In this document: positions 12,821 through 24,723 of the stretch, piece after piece
Layout: each line of letters opens with the position of its first letter
Position numbering within the stretch: the first letter of the stretch is position 1
Assembly (NCBI GenBank): GCA_002105175.1
Contig: MCGE01000001.1
Span: 2,294,001-2,358,000, forward strand
Origin: Absidia repens
Lineage: Eukaryota > Mucoromycota > Mucoromycetes > Mucorales > Cunninghamellaceae
Direction of reading: 5' to 3'
DNA: 64,000 nt
The notes under the pieces: generated by a model
The model's database searches: none
What the model was told of the DNA's origin: nothing
Seen by the model: only the letters and a program-made list of their open reading frames with translations
Program-made: the position numbers and the translations under genes

Positions 12821-13828
12821 CTAGTGATAGGGATTGGAATCATTCAAGCATTCAGCTACTGTTGCAAATTTATAGCCTTTAGCACGAACTTGCTTAATAA
12901 CCCAAGGAACAAGTTCCGGAACGGTTTGTGGGTGAACGTCATGCATCAATGAAATGTGGGCACTAGTAGGGGGGTTGTTCGTTTCTTGGTTCAAGTAACT
13001 GTCGAAGATGGCTTGTTTGCTCTGCAGATCGTAGCTTTCATAATCCTTTGGATCGATATCCCAATTGGCAACTCTTTTTTTTTTAAAAAAAATAAAAATA
13101 AAAATAAAAATAAAAAATGAAGGAATGAATTACTGTCTCTCTTATGCTATAATGATGTCTCTCAACTTACTCATAACCCAAATTACCAAGCGTAGCAAGG
13201 ACAGTATCATCGTAAGCACCTGTTGGTGGGCGCATGTCTATTAGTTTACAATCAAGAGAATAAAGTGAGTTATGATGTATATATTATACTTCATTTAGCA
13301 ATTATGTACATGAAGCAACTTACATTTGGGTCTGGCATTTACGGTTTTGTAGACAATATCTGAAAGGGTATTCATTTGTCGTTGGATTTCGGTTTCTGAT
13401 AATCCAGTTAATACCTTGTGCTCATAAGTATGACTACCAATGAGGTGACCTGATTGATGCATGAAGCGAAGATGGTCCAAATAAGTCTTGTCACCATCGG
13501 GAGTGGATACACTATCTTGCTCAATATTACTAACAATAAAAGGTGGTGTTTTAATTAAATTGTAGCAGAAATTTCTTCAACCCGTCCTTCTGACTTACGC
13601 ATAGTTATTGCCATTGATGAAAAAAGTCGCTTTAATATTTTCTTGATTTAATGTTTTGATAAGGCTCCATGTTTGATTGAAAGGACCGTCATCAAACGTC
13701 AAGGCAAATGTACCAGGAGCTGTGCATTTGGTATGAACTGTGGCGGGGGCACGACGAACCAACGGTGCTGCTGTGGTCAATGCAAAAATACCAGTGACGA
13801 ATGTCCATAACAATGATTTTGTATACAT
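12821..13828 (-). CDS. Secreted chitin deacetylase (CE4, NodB homology domain), 251 aa
   Basis: Exons 13828-13599, 13529-13324, 13237-13171 and 13073-12821 give 251 aa. Residues 1-20 are a signal peptide (basic start, hydrophobic core, ending TTAAP). CE4 motifs are all present. Motif 1 TFDDGP (44-49) supplies the catalytic base and metal Asp. Motif 2 is GSHTYEH, with metal-binding His110 and His114. Motif 3 is RPPTGAYDD (from 148), motif 4 VANWDID, and motif 5 LMHDV. The enzyme removes acetyl groups from chitin in the cell wall or during sporulation, making chitosan, a wall polymer that is abundant in Mucorales. The last acceptor (AAAAAG|AG) is embedded in a poly(A) stretch and is unusual, but it is the choice that preserves frame. 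There is no GPI tail or chitin-binding module, so the protein should be soluble and secreted. Confidence 0.93.
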
Positions 13829-14116
13829 TTTTAATTTAATAAGCTATTTTTAAGATGAATGAAAAACAAAGAAGTTAGGGAATAGCCTTTCTTTTATAGC
13901 GTATTTGACGGCGTTGTCGATCTTCGATGCCAAGCCCACTAAATTTATTTTTATTCCAAAACTTTGTAAAACCTCAAACCAAGAATAAGTCAAAGCCTCA
14001 AATGAAAACATAACAATAAGCGGAACGATTCTTGCAGTTCTTTTGAACATGATTGAGCACAAAAGCATGGGGCGGAGTTGAAAATAGAATTTGTTCTGTT
14101 TCGCGGATTTTCGTTT

Positions 14117-14150
<34 letters not shown>

Positions 14151-14169
14151 AGTAGTTCTTTAAATATTT
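13829..14169. promoter_or_regulatory. Divergent promoter of chitin deacetylase and SUV3-like genes
   Basis: A 341-bp intergenic stretch separates outward-facing genes. A poly(T) tract of nearly 30 nt (about 14120-14147) lies 20 bp upstream of the SUV3-like start codon, a nucleosome-excluding arrangement also seen elsewhere in this window. Confidence 0.45.
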
Positions 14170-17010
14170 ATGATCAAGCGCTTTTGTCTAGAACAAATAT
14201 GCTTTACCCAACAACAACGATATTTAGCCACGACGAGAAAACAAGGATCAAATCTCATAGCACGATTGAAGAAAGGGCGTCCTGATCTCAAAGCCATCAC
14301 AGAACCACGGCAGGTTTTCCAATGGGCTCAGAAAGGTAAACACTATTTTGGTACTGCATGCATTTATGGGAAATGGAAACAAGTGATACGTTTGTTTGTT
14401 TGTTATGACGTGGCTTATTCCTTTTTTTTCCATTATAGTTGTACAATCTCGTTGGAAAGTTTGGATCCATGCTTCAAAAGCAAGATACTTATCAGCAAGC
14501 CTATTTGAATTGGATGCGAAGAAATTCAGCGATCTTGCCCAGAACTTTGTAAACTGTGGGTCAAAAGGTCAACTACCCTCATGTCAGCCTTCGGTGCTTT
14601 TGGCAAATGGTGCCTACATGCTTTCTTATAAAGGTAATTTATATAATACTTTCCCCAACATGACATAGTAATCCTTTTTATATTTTGATACATCAGAACT
14701 AGTGGAGACCATTGACCGTCGTTTATTGGCCTCTTTCTACGATTACGCCTTGCCGAACTTGCGCTCATCACTGCAACAACTGAAGCTCATTTGCCAATTC
14801 TCACCCACAACGTGGTTTCCACATTCAAGAAGTTTGGCAAGGTAAATGATTTTAGAAAGGTACGACTGTGTACCGTTTAAATAGAACACTGAACGAAATT
14901 GCTTGATATGTCTTTTCAGGTCGATCTATGTGCATAAGTACAACACCAGCAACCAATGTCAGGATAGACTATTAGAAACGATTCATCGAACAACGACGGA
15001 ATCTACGACGGTTTATTGTGGAAACAACACTTGGCTATCATCATCATTGTCGACTCATACCACGTGCACTCATCTCAATTATTTGGATTATACCGTACGA
15101 CACATACCGGCATTAAATAGAATGATTTTGGACATGGATGAATCTTTACAGCAACAGGATTGGCGATGGACAAAAGCGTTTTTAAATACACAATCAAACA
15201 CCGTACATATACTGATGGCAATGGATCACCAAAACAACAACAACAGATGGATTCGGAGTTTGGAACAAATAGTTAAAGATCGTGGCGAACAATTGACGGT
15301 AATCGATCATCGGGATACCGAGTCCACCATTGACACTAGCTATAATCACGCAAGGAATCTTACTCGACTTGGTGCGTTACAATCTTGGCAAGATATCCAA
15401 TCTGGAGACTGCATTGTGGTGAAATCGAGACACATGATGTTGAATATGAAGGATCGTTTGGAACATGATTATGGCTTCAAGTGTTCAATTTTATTTCCAC
15501 AACTCCCTGAAGGTAAACTCCCTCCCTCCTACTTTTTATTATTACCACACTTCTAACTGATCTGCTTTTGTTATTATTAATATTATTATTATTATTAATA
15601 CTATTACTATTACTATGTGTACATATAGCTATTCAAATACAGCAAATCGACACGTTTAATGATACTGACTCATCTCCAAAAGTACTACTCATGACAGAAG
15701 TGGCAGATACTCCCAGCAAAATGTAAGTATTATCCATCAACAAATATACACAGCTAATCGCCCATTTTATTATATTGGCCTTTACGTAGACATGCGAAAC
15801 GCCTCCTATTCAAATCAATCAAGAAGCAACACAATGGCCACTTCTCCTATGACTCAACCAACATAATAAAGCGACTTACCAATGTGATTGAGCCAACGCA
15901 AGCCATCATGATGTAAGTGATTGACTATGATAAAACGAAAACGAAAATATCTGGCATAAAAATAACTTCGGTTTTTTTTTTTTTGTATAATGATACTCTT
16001 AGGTTTGACAAAACAGATATTCCATTCATACGGCAAGCAATAATGGCGGAAAACCCGTTATCACTACAGCAGGTAATACAATATATGGATTATTTTTTAT
16101 TTTGAAAATTCTATGACACTCACTTTTATCCCATAAATGCATTTATTTTTCATAGACATTATGCGTTTTACCAAGCAGCAGCATCTTTGAAACCTTCTGC
16201 GATGCGATGCCTAAGGAAATGGCAATGTCAAGTAAAATGGTAATACCAAAAAGAAATCACGATTTATTCTTACTGAAAAAATGCAATCATTATGTTAGGA
16301 TGCCTTTGAAGTATTGACTGATGTTAGCGGTGTATATATGTTAGGCAACTGGAATCGTCAAAAGGTAAGCCCCGGAATACAAAATAAAGAAATTTATAAT
16401 TCACCGTTTTCTTTTTTTTTGTTTTTTTTTTTTGTCTCATTAGCTGATTGCTGACTGGCTAGAACATTATTCATTGACATTTGATGATCGGTGGACTTTT
16501 ATGAACGCACCATTGGATGTGTCCCTGACAAAGTGTAAGACCATTATTCAGCTATTTGGTGAAGCTGTATCACGGGGAACGCCTTGTGAATTGGACGATG
16601 TATTTGGACTACCTTTAAACTCTACCACAACTGTGATCAAATCAAGGCCCCTGATGACGTTGGTTAATCAGTATCATATCATACAGTGGTATCATTGGTT
16701 TAAGTAAACTATATAAAAATAAAAAATGGAAACGAAAAGATATTTACTCAGCGTTGTCTTTGTATATATATATAGATTGGAGTACCCTGCCATCTTTGTT
16801 ACTGATGAAACTGTACTACAAAGACATCAGCACCAATACCAAACAATCATTCTGGAAAATCTGTCCTCCAATCACTCTCAACTGACCGACAGGCGTAAAA
16901 AAAGGCGACAAGATCGCAAAATGGGACAACTGGTGGAACAGCTTCTTGGCCAAACTTCAGCAAAGCCTGCTTTATCAAATTACAACAACGGCCAACAAGG
17001 AACGAAATAA
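14170..17010 (+). CDS. SUV3-family mitochondrial RNA helicase homologue with decayed ATPase motifs, 676 aa
   Basis: Eleven exons: 14170-14335, 14439-14633, 14697-14841, 14920-15512, 15629-15722, 15790-15912, 16003-16072, 16156-16239, 16299-16364, 16444-16703 and 16776-17010. They give 676 aa, near the usual SUV3 length. The N-terminus is basic and mitochondrial-like. The SUV3 fold is recognisable by alignment from memory: TTWFPHSRSLARSIYVH before motif I, DWRWTKAFL after motif II, IQSGDCIVVKSR, FND...KVLLMTE, DIPFIRQAI, then the SUV3 C-terminal domain (RWTFMNAPLD, residues 528-537). Motif I, expected as GPTNSGKT, reads KYNTSNQCQ (175-183). Motif II DEIQ reads DMDES (240-244), motif V reads MTEVADTPSKI, and motif VI GRAGR is missing. 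It is probably not an ATPase; a structural role in mitochondrial RNA turnover is inference. Splice sites are clean and the frame is intact, so it is not an obvious pseudogene. Confidence 0.85.
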
Positions 17011-17310
17011 ACGATATTATAGTGTCTGCTCTTCCCTCTTCATCATTCTCGGTACATTAGTATAGTAGTCTAGTTTATCACGTCTTCCCCCTTTTTTGTT
17101 ATTATTTCTTTCAAGTATATTAGTGTAGAAAGTTAGACTATTTTCCCCTCTCTTCCCCCAAAGTGGTATGGATTATTTATATAGATCTATTTTTGAACAC
17201 CGCAATCACAAGGACAAAGTCCCCTTGAATAAAATCATCATTCTTTTTTGTTATTGCAATATGTATTCTCTTTTCCTTTTGTTTCTGATTTCTTTTAGTA
17301 TTTTTATTCT

Positions 17311-17552
17311 ATGGGGAGTATAGTATCTAGTCTTAGTGGAGTGATTCACGCAATCATTAACCTTGTAGATAACATCTTGGCGACGGTCTTAAGTACGAAA
17401 CATGATCATTGTTTTATATGCGTGTGCCACAACTGACTCATTATTTCATTAACATAGGATCCGTCAGATCAATAGTTACTACTCTCCTCAACTTTTGTCG
17501 AGATCTGGTCAATTCTGTTGGAAGACTCTTTGGGTGTCGTAGATGTTGCTAA
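17311..17552 (+). CDS. Small amphipathic protein with Cys-rich tail, 58 aa
   Basis: Two exons, 17311-17392 and 17458-17552, joined across a 65-nt GT-AG intron, encode 58 aa. The protein starts MGSIVSSLSGVIHAIINLVD, continues with Ile/Val/Leu-rich amphipathic helices spaced by Ser, Thr and Asn, and ends GRLFGCRRCC. This pattern (MG start, alternating hydrophobic segments, CxxCC end) matches small uncharacterised proteins I recall as common in fungi, often missed by gene callers. The MG start could be N-myristoylated and the Cys tail palmitoylated, implying membrane attachment; this is inference. It lies 300 bp downstream of the SUV3-like gene on the same strand. Confidence 0.65.
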
Positions 17553-17856
17553 CAAAGGCTGTGGTAGTCTGCATGAAATGGCGGCGATTGCAAGTTATTT
17601 TTGAATGCCGACTGCTGCTGATTTTCAAAAAGGTCATGCTATTTTTTATTTCTACTTTTCTCTATGCTTTTTCTTATTCTTCCAATAAATTATTTTTCCC
17701 TACTCTCTCTCTATCTGCCTATCACTTCTTGTGATTCATTTATAAAATTGACTGAACCTCCTTATTAGTGGTTTTTCCTCTCATGCTTAATATTCATTAC
17801 ACTCAACATCACCATTTATCTCCTCCGTATCTCAACTTATTCCCGAAGAGGATAAA

Positions 17857-19209
17857 ATGAAAGCTCATCTTGATCAACGTCTATTCAACTTCCCGTATGA
17901 CATCGACCGATCGTACCACAGCAACACTACTACGACCTCTACTTGTGGATCGCACTACCTTCAGGTGTTGCATGCGCCCAACCGAATCCTGCCTCAACAA
18001 CAAGCAATTTTGGCAACAGACGATGATGGGAAAATGTTACTTTTTTAATAACATGGCGCGTATCTGCTTGGATATCGATGGATCATACACCAGGCGACTC
18101 ATGTTCATCAAGCTGGACGAACCTTCTTGGAATATCATGGCTCATCGATTGCACGAACAAAGAAATATCTACTCAGGCGAAATTATGTTCTCCTTGAACA
18201 TCAACAATTAAAGTGAATCAAGGTGGTACCGTACTGATGTGTGGGGCCATTGTAAGTGGAAAAACATAGCATTTTTAATAATATCACTGTGCCCCTTCTT
18301 ACGTGCTCTTTTTGTGATATGTATGTAGATATCTATCTAAAAAGCAAGGGTCAGAAATCAACGGCGTCATTATGCTCAACGAAAAATAAAACCAGATCAG
18401 ACATATACAATAGTCGGTTGACAGTTATTATTGACACACTCAGGTAAATGATTTGAAAGAAATATAGATCAGTAGAAAATAACTTGATTATTAATTAATA
18501 TATCTGTTGTTTAAGGTATAATTCAAACCATATTTCTTTCTCTGACATTGCGATCCTCCCAACAGCTGAACAAGTCGCAACTCTGTGCAATTCGATCAAA
18601 GGACGGCACGTACTTCCCATCTATGGTACGACTCAAGCGGAACGAAATGCATATCATCTTATTACGGACTACTTCAGGGCCGATCACGATCCACCAAAAC
18701 GACTCGATTCAAAGTATAAACCCTGTGCCCTAGTATTTATTTGGATATCTGATGTCTGTTGATTCCTTACTGCCGGAATTCATGGAGTTGGAAATTCTTT
18801 TAGACCCAAAACACTGTCTCCGTATTGGTCGAATGGTGACTTCTGTGGAATGCCTTTATAGTTTACGTAAATTCCCTCCCTCTTCAGCATGTGATGGTCC
18901 ATCTGTGGAGCCACCTGCCATATCATTGTTATACATCGTGATGGAGGTCGATTTGATGTGGAATTAAAAAAGCGATGATGAAAAATCTTTACAGTATTTC
19001 GATTACTCACAATTGGATCAACTCGTCGCTGCAACCTCCAACAACTAAAATCTCAATGCCAAGAAATACAACACCGATACTGTCATCAGCTCACGAACCA
19101 ACAGCAACACAATATCTATCACCAAACACTTGTACTACGGATGACGATATGACCACATCAGATGCAGTGAAATTATCCCAATCTGTTACGATATGTGAAA
19201 CAGCACTGC

Positions 19210-19246
<37 letters not shown>

Positions 19247-20487
19247 TTCCCGAAATAATGATCGACATGGCCAAGAAGAAAGAAAGCAAATACGGGGAAA
19301 CTCATCAGCACCACCAACATAAAGAAAAGACACATTTCCCTGGGCATGAATAATGATTCAGCAACAACGTTGGTGCCGTCATCTACTCTGAATCCATCCT
19401 CCTTGTGTTATATTCCCTGATATTGATGATTACGTAGTGCCTGATTTGCTAGATGAAGGTGCGTATGGTGCTGCCAGGTTGACTTGCTTAAAATCTGATC
19501 CGTTTCAGGTAAGTTTTTTGATTTTGGAAACGCGCCAAAAAAAAAAAAATCTTAAAAATGGTTTCTTCTTGTAAAAAACTTTTTTCGTCAGGAATTTGTT
19601 ATTAGGGCTATTCTGAAATCATGTATTATCATTGAATCCTGGGTACTGGGTAGGAAACACGGATTCTTGCCAATGAAATCCATAGTCTACTCAAACTGCA
19701 ACAGAATTTACATGTAAATTGCTCTGAAATAGGTAAAAAAAAAAAAAAAGAGGGAGAGGATGAACCTACTTGTGCTAAAAGACTAGGACTCTAATTGTAT
19801 TTTTTTTTAAGGGCTGAACTTTAGTGACATACTAGGAAGATGACGATAATTACTACAGAGTGACAAAACTACATGGAATGGAAATGGATCTTTTTGACGA
19901 TATGGAACTGAACGGTCATATGAGAAGTACGGCGTATCTTTCGGCAAGTGACAATAGCCATTCAGCATTCTAGACTACCTACGAATTTGATTGTACATCT
20001 TGATGTCAAGGATGAAATCTTCTTTTGGATGAACGCGGTATGGTATTGTCCAACAGATTGTTTTTGCTAGTACCGTTTACTATCGTGAAGGACGGCTTTT
20101 TGATACTTCAGTGGAACATTGGGCTATTGTGCAACAGAAATTTTGAATGGAATGGCGTATTCTGCCTCCACTCCTCCCCTCCTCAGGTTATGTGGCGTTT
20201 AGGTGGGCTCTTGTGTACTTTGATCTATTGAAAAGACCACCGTGTTTTGCTCTGTGGTTAGTATGATAGAATGTAATCTTCAAGTTCCGGATATTCCCTT
20301 TCCAGGTACAAAAGAGAAGAAAATAAAAAAGTACGACCGAAAAATTAAAAAAAAAATTAAATGAAAGCAGTAACTCATGCATCCTTTTTGTTAGTTCCTT
20401 ATGAAAATGGCTGCTGTGCTGGTGGATTTCCTTTGCAATTTATTGGACAGGGTTATTGATCAAGTTATGCAAGATGCGAAGTGAAGA
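17857..20487 (+). pseudogene. Decayed PAS-domain Ser/Thr kinase (PASK/PSK-type) pseudogene
   Basis: Fragments in changing frames follow the order of a fungal PAS kinase. A PAS-like ATDDDGKMLLF piece (about 18010-18045) shifts frame into RICLDIDGSYTRRLMFIKLD. It is followed by IQSINPVP then LLPEFMELE (18700-18800), VIHRDGGRFDVEL (about 18930-18965), a poly-Gln linker (19204-19245), DDYVVPDLLDEGAYGAARL (kinase P-loop region, about 19420-19480) and EFVI..KSCIIIESWVLGRKHGF (about 19590-19670). DLFDDMELNGHM, LIVHLDVKDE (catalytic loop region, expected HRDIKDEN), GTLGYCATEILNGM (APE region) and DRVIDQVMQD complete the series. Stops and frame shifts occur at almost every junction. The kinase lysine and HRD motif are degraded. 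It is not expressed as a full protein. Confidence 0.75.
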
Positions 20488-21176
20488 AGGATAATGACAA
20501 GGTGTCAGACATGTTAGGTTAGTTATAAAAGTGATTCCCTTCTTTCTCTCCTTTCCCTTTAGATTTGTAGCATAGTATATAGCTCTCTCTTCTTATTACT
20601 GTTTATATTTGAATAAAAAAAAAACTTGATATTGTTTGATCTCCTGACATTTTATTCATGTTATATTTTTTGGAAATAAGAAAATGGAGGTCTGTGTGTA
20701 ACATTTCAAAAACGAATTCCTCCACATGATGAAATTTTAAAAAAGAAAAATGCCCAAATTTATGCTTTTTTGTTTTCCCACACACATTTGATTCGTTTTG
20801 ATCTTAAATTCTGTGCTTGAAAAAGTGTGTGTGAAATGACTCCCAAAAGCATTTTAGACAGCTTTCTTTTGTGTAAACTTCAAAAAAGCGGATTTTTTTT
20901 CTTTGGAACTCGTGAGTGGTAGGAAGGATGTGGTTGTGGTAGCCGAAAACAGAGCATGCGATAGGTGGATTGTTATTATTTTTTATTAGTATCGATTGAC
21001 TTTACACATATTTTGCGCCTTTTTCCTTTTCCTTTTTTTTTTTTTTTCTTTCTCCTTTGCCCGTTCCTTCTCCACTTTTTTTTTCCTTCTTATTCGCTGA
21101 ACTTTATCATCATCTATCAATCATTTCTTCCTGATCATCTCCCATCATCATTATATTATTAGCACCCCTTTTCAAT
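20488..21176. other. Intergenic region upstream of arrestin-like gene
   Basis: No gene is seen. An AATAAA at about 20611 may be the old poly(A) site of the PAS-kinase relic. Poly(T) at about 21029-21048 and pyrimidine-rich DNA lead into the arrestin-like gene. Confidence 0.4.
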
Positions 21177-22943
21177 ATGGGTTTCTCGGGGACTGTGGTG
21201 AATATAGATTTAGAGAATGATCATTTGATTATGCATGGCAATGCGAATGAGTCTCCGGGCTGTGTTTTACGAGGTGTTTTGAACCTCCATTTGAAACAGC
21301 CTACCAAGGTGAAATCCATCATATTGACCCTTACCGGTACAATACAGATCAGTTGGACCCAACGTAAGTCATAAGGGTAAGCTCGCATTCTATTTTTTTT
21401 AAAGAAATAAAAAGTAGGGGTGGGGGCGGTTTAGGGGGTGTCTGGGGTAATGAATCTCCGACATATGAAAATAATACCCCTTTCTCTTTTTTTTTTTTTT
21501 TTTTTTTAAGCTCTTGCCCATGGTCACGAACAATTTTTCCGTGCTGAAAAAACAGTTGTCAGTCATCAATGGATCTTTTTACGGCCACAGTATGCAAGGT
21601 CTCATCAACTCAGCAGCGGTAACCACTCGTACGAATTCGAATGCTTCATGGCTGGCGACCTTCCGGAATCCATCAGGGTAGCGCAGTTTTACTTCTGTCA
21701 ATATCAACTCAAAGCGACCATTCAGCGACCTCACTTTTTACCCAAATATGCCTGCCGTCGTCTTGTCCATGTAACCCGTCAACAATTGCATCCTGCGATC
21801 AGTTCATTCCCTGGAGGTGCAATGATGGAGCCCGTCACCATTACTCAACGCTGGGTTGATCAACTCGACTACCGAATCTCTCTGCCTTCAAAACTATACC
21901 ATCATGGTAATGTCATGCCAGTTACTCTTCGACTTCAGCCTCTGGTGCCTGGTCTCTTTGTCCGTCAACTTACTTGCACCTTCAAGGAATATGCTTCCTG
22001 CAAACCTGTCAACGGTTGGTTTGGCGGCCGCACAAGGTCTCATAGGAAAATCTTGTATTACGTTCGGAAGGGTCAGTCGTCTATCACCGCACTATCATCA
22101 TCAGGTGATCAAATGGATGCAGGGGGTGTGGTTAGCACAGGCGATGGTGGTGCCAATAGACTCAACAGCAATGACGATGAAGGCAACAGCAACAGCAACA
22201 TTGACGATCAAGTTGGAGGTGGATTAGACCCGTGGTGTATTCATTTGGCAATTCCCGTGCCTGAAACGTTGGACGATATACAATGTGATACATATAGCGA
22301 TTCGGTCCGTGTGCGGCACAAGCTGAAATTCGTGATAAGTATTGCCAATGCTGGTGGCTCTTCTTTGGTGGAACTTCGCGCCGTCCTGCCTGTCGTTATT
22401 CAAGCAAAAGCATCAGCTCTTTTACCGTCTTATGAGCAATGCCATGATGGACAATCATTCCCTTACGACCCGGCTCTGATGGTGGCATTACTACGACGAA
22501 ATGAACAGCAGCAGCAACAGCAACAGCAACAGCGAGAGGAGGAGGAGGATCAACGGCGACAAAACTCATCTTCTCAGCAAAGCTTATCAACACAACAACA
22601 ACAACAACAACAACAACGCCGGCGTCGACTTCTACACCATCGGCGCATGTCATGTTCTATAGATCATGATATTCAACAACAACGAGGCACGGAGGTTCCC
22701 GCGACAGATTCATCCCCGACCACTACCAATAGCAACAGCAACAGCAGCAATAATACTACAACCCCTACATCGGAACGTGGATATGGTAGACGATTTGCCT
22801 TTCATCGCATGTCTTTACCGCTACCATTGCCGTCCTTTAGTCAACACCATCCGTCTCACCATGTATTACCCGCTCCCGCTTCTAATGATATCATTCCCAC
22901 TTTATCAAGATTACCGACCTATGAAGAAATCCATTGCCACTGA
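21177..22943 (+). CDS. Arrestin-related trafficking adaptor (alpha-arrestin), 539 aa
   Basis: Two exons, 21177-21363 and 21511-22943, give 539 aa. The N-terminal half is an arrestin N domain (beta strands from VNIDLENDHLIMHGN; SYEFECFMAGDLPESI is the family's xFxxxLPxxLPESI strand). The arrestin C domain follows (ISLPSKLYHHGNVMPVTLRL). Beyond residue 400 the chain is poly-Gln, Ser and Asn rich. Two LPxY elements, LPSYEQ and LPTYEEI close to the C-terminus, fit the WW-binding PY motif that recruits Rsp5/Nedd4 ubiquitin ligases. Alpha-arrestins link plasma-membrane transporters to ubiquitylation and endocytosis. Which transporter is targeted cannot be said. The intron has a long poly(T) tract before its acceptor. 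Confidence 0.9.
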
Positions 22944-23459
22944 TCCCTTCGTTATTTTATAGGTACTAGTTCTATTAGCTTTATTATATATGTTTTATTA
23001 TTATCGCTCTCTGCTGTATTATCTACTTACCCACCATTTTCTCCTTCTCCTACATACTCTTATACTTTTTTTTTTTTTTTATCATCTCAAAATATATTTA
23101 TCAATAAATGAATAAAAACCCCATCTACATATTCAATTTGATTGTTGTCTTTTTTATTATTCATCATTCTTCATATTGTTCGATATTTCAAGCCAAATTG
23201 TTTTAGCCTCTTTTTTGTTGGAAACAAAAAAAACATTCAACATAATAAAATCATCTTGTACCATATATATTCCAAATCAATAAAACGCTTTTTTTTTATT
23301 CATCATTATATAAACATAATACAAAGAAAAGGGGGATGATATTTTGCTATTTACTACATAATGTGAATAAATCAAACTATACTAACCATATAGGACACTA
23401 TATAAAAATATATCAATGTGGGGTTGGGCAGATGGGCCTAAATCTTGTGGGGTCATGTT
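22944..23459. other. Convergent intergenic region
   Basis: 516 bp lie between the 3' ends of the arrestin-like gene (+) and the RING gene (-). AT-rich sequence with several AATAAA elements (23104-23116, 23279) is consistent with overlapping poly(A) regions. Nothing else is seen. Confidence 0.5.
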
Positions 23460-24565
23460 TTATTGTTGCCATGATGATTGATGCTGAAAAGAGGAGGGGC
23501 CTGGGTCATTGGTGGCAGGATCGTCGTCATCATCATCATCATCATCATCATCTTTATCTTGTTCTATTTGCTGATATTGTGCCGTGTTGATAAAATCTGG
23601 ATAGGATCTTCCACTTTTCAAATATGCCAAAAGTTCGTCCAAAAGTCGTCGAGTCACGCGGTCGCTTTCATTCAGCCAGTCCGACAACTGATGGATCACT
23701 GTTGTGTCGTACATATTCATGGTGACTGATGAAGAGGGCTGCGGTGATGACAATGCAGGTTGTTGTTGTTGTTGTTGCTGTCGCTGTAATGTCATTGGTA
23801 GGATGGTTTTGTTGTCGCGAGTTATCCTGCTAGGTCGATTTGTATTGGCATTGTTACTAACGGTCGCATTGTATGGCATCAATAGAATATTTTCAAGTTG
23901 AGTTTCGATAAAAGGATCATAAGCAATACCAAGGATGGCCTGCAGTTCAGACTGAAGGAAGGGTATAATCTAATAATGGTAAAAATCGATCAATCAATTT
24001 CAGTGCTGAGGGAAGTTCATCTTTGCTCGGGGAGAGAAAGGGAGGTGAGGGGGGATTAACTTACCTTTGGGATATGATCAGGTTGTATGATAGACAAGGA
24101 AGATAGTCGCGGTAGAGGTTGAGGATAGGATATAACACCCGGTAAATAACGATACAGAGCACGTCGTCTTTTCAACCAAGGACGGTGATGTTGTGCTTGC
24201 TTGAGTCGACCAGTGGCAGTAGTGGCCATGAAGGAGGAATCGTTACCAAGGACGGTAGGATGGTGTTTGGTCGAGTTTGGTTTCTTGTCAGCTAAACGAT
24301 ATTCTTGGTAGGTGTTCAAGTCGTCGATAATGTTGTAAATCAAGGCATGGATCACACCTTTACATAGCGGACATTCGGGTACGATATTAATCCATTGGCG
24401 TATGCAAACAAAGCAGAAGGAATGAAAGCAATCCCTAACAAAGGTGCGGTTTGTGTATCCTTGTAAACATATGGTGCATTTAGGCTGGTTGTTAAATGAC
24501 GCAGTATTCGGTGGACTATGGCTACTGCTTCCTTCTTTATATACTGGATATCGTTTTCGCTTCAT
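23460..24565 (-). CDS. RING-finger E3 ubiquitin ligase, Topors-like, 336 aa
   Basis: Exons 24565-24065 and 23969-23460 join in phase 0 to give 336 aa. A C3HC4 RING starts near residue 30: CTICLQGYTNR..VRDCFHSFCFVCIRQWINIVPECPLCK, with all eight zinc ligands. The RING is followed by a basic linker and, after the intron, a helical region (IIPFLQSELQAILG and DRVTRRLLDELLAYLKSG) that resembles the part of Topors-type ligases C-terminal to the RING. The tail has a run of 11 Asp. Topors-like proteins are nuclear ubiquitin/SUMO ligases; that specific assignment is moderate. I chose the ATG at 24565 because longer in-frame starts read through poly(T)-encoded Phe runs. Confidence 0.85.
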
Positions 24566-24723
24566 AAAAAAAAAAAAAAAAAAAATGGGAGAAGCCAAAA
24601 AAAAAAAAAAAAAAAAAAAACGGGTGCGGAAAAAAAGGATTCCGCTAAATAAAAAAAGTTGAATTTTTTTTTTATCTCTTTTTCCTTTTTCTCCATACCA
24701 AAATATACCATCAATCACGCAAA
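24566..24723. promoter_or_regulatory. Compact divergent promoter, RING gene / SAP30
   Basis: Only 158 bp separate the two start codons. The stretch holds two poly(A) tracts (about 24566-24585 and 24597-24620) flanking a short GC-richer block, then TTTTTTTTTATCTC before SAP30. The two genes probably share one nucleosome-free region. Confidence 0.55.

Noticed and set aside
18975..19322. 115-codon ORF with poly-Gln
   Set aside because: It is part of the broken PAS-kinase relic. The frame is open mainly because of the CAG repeat.
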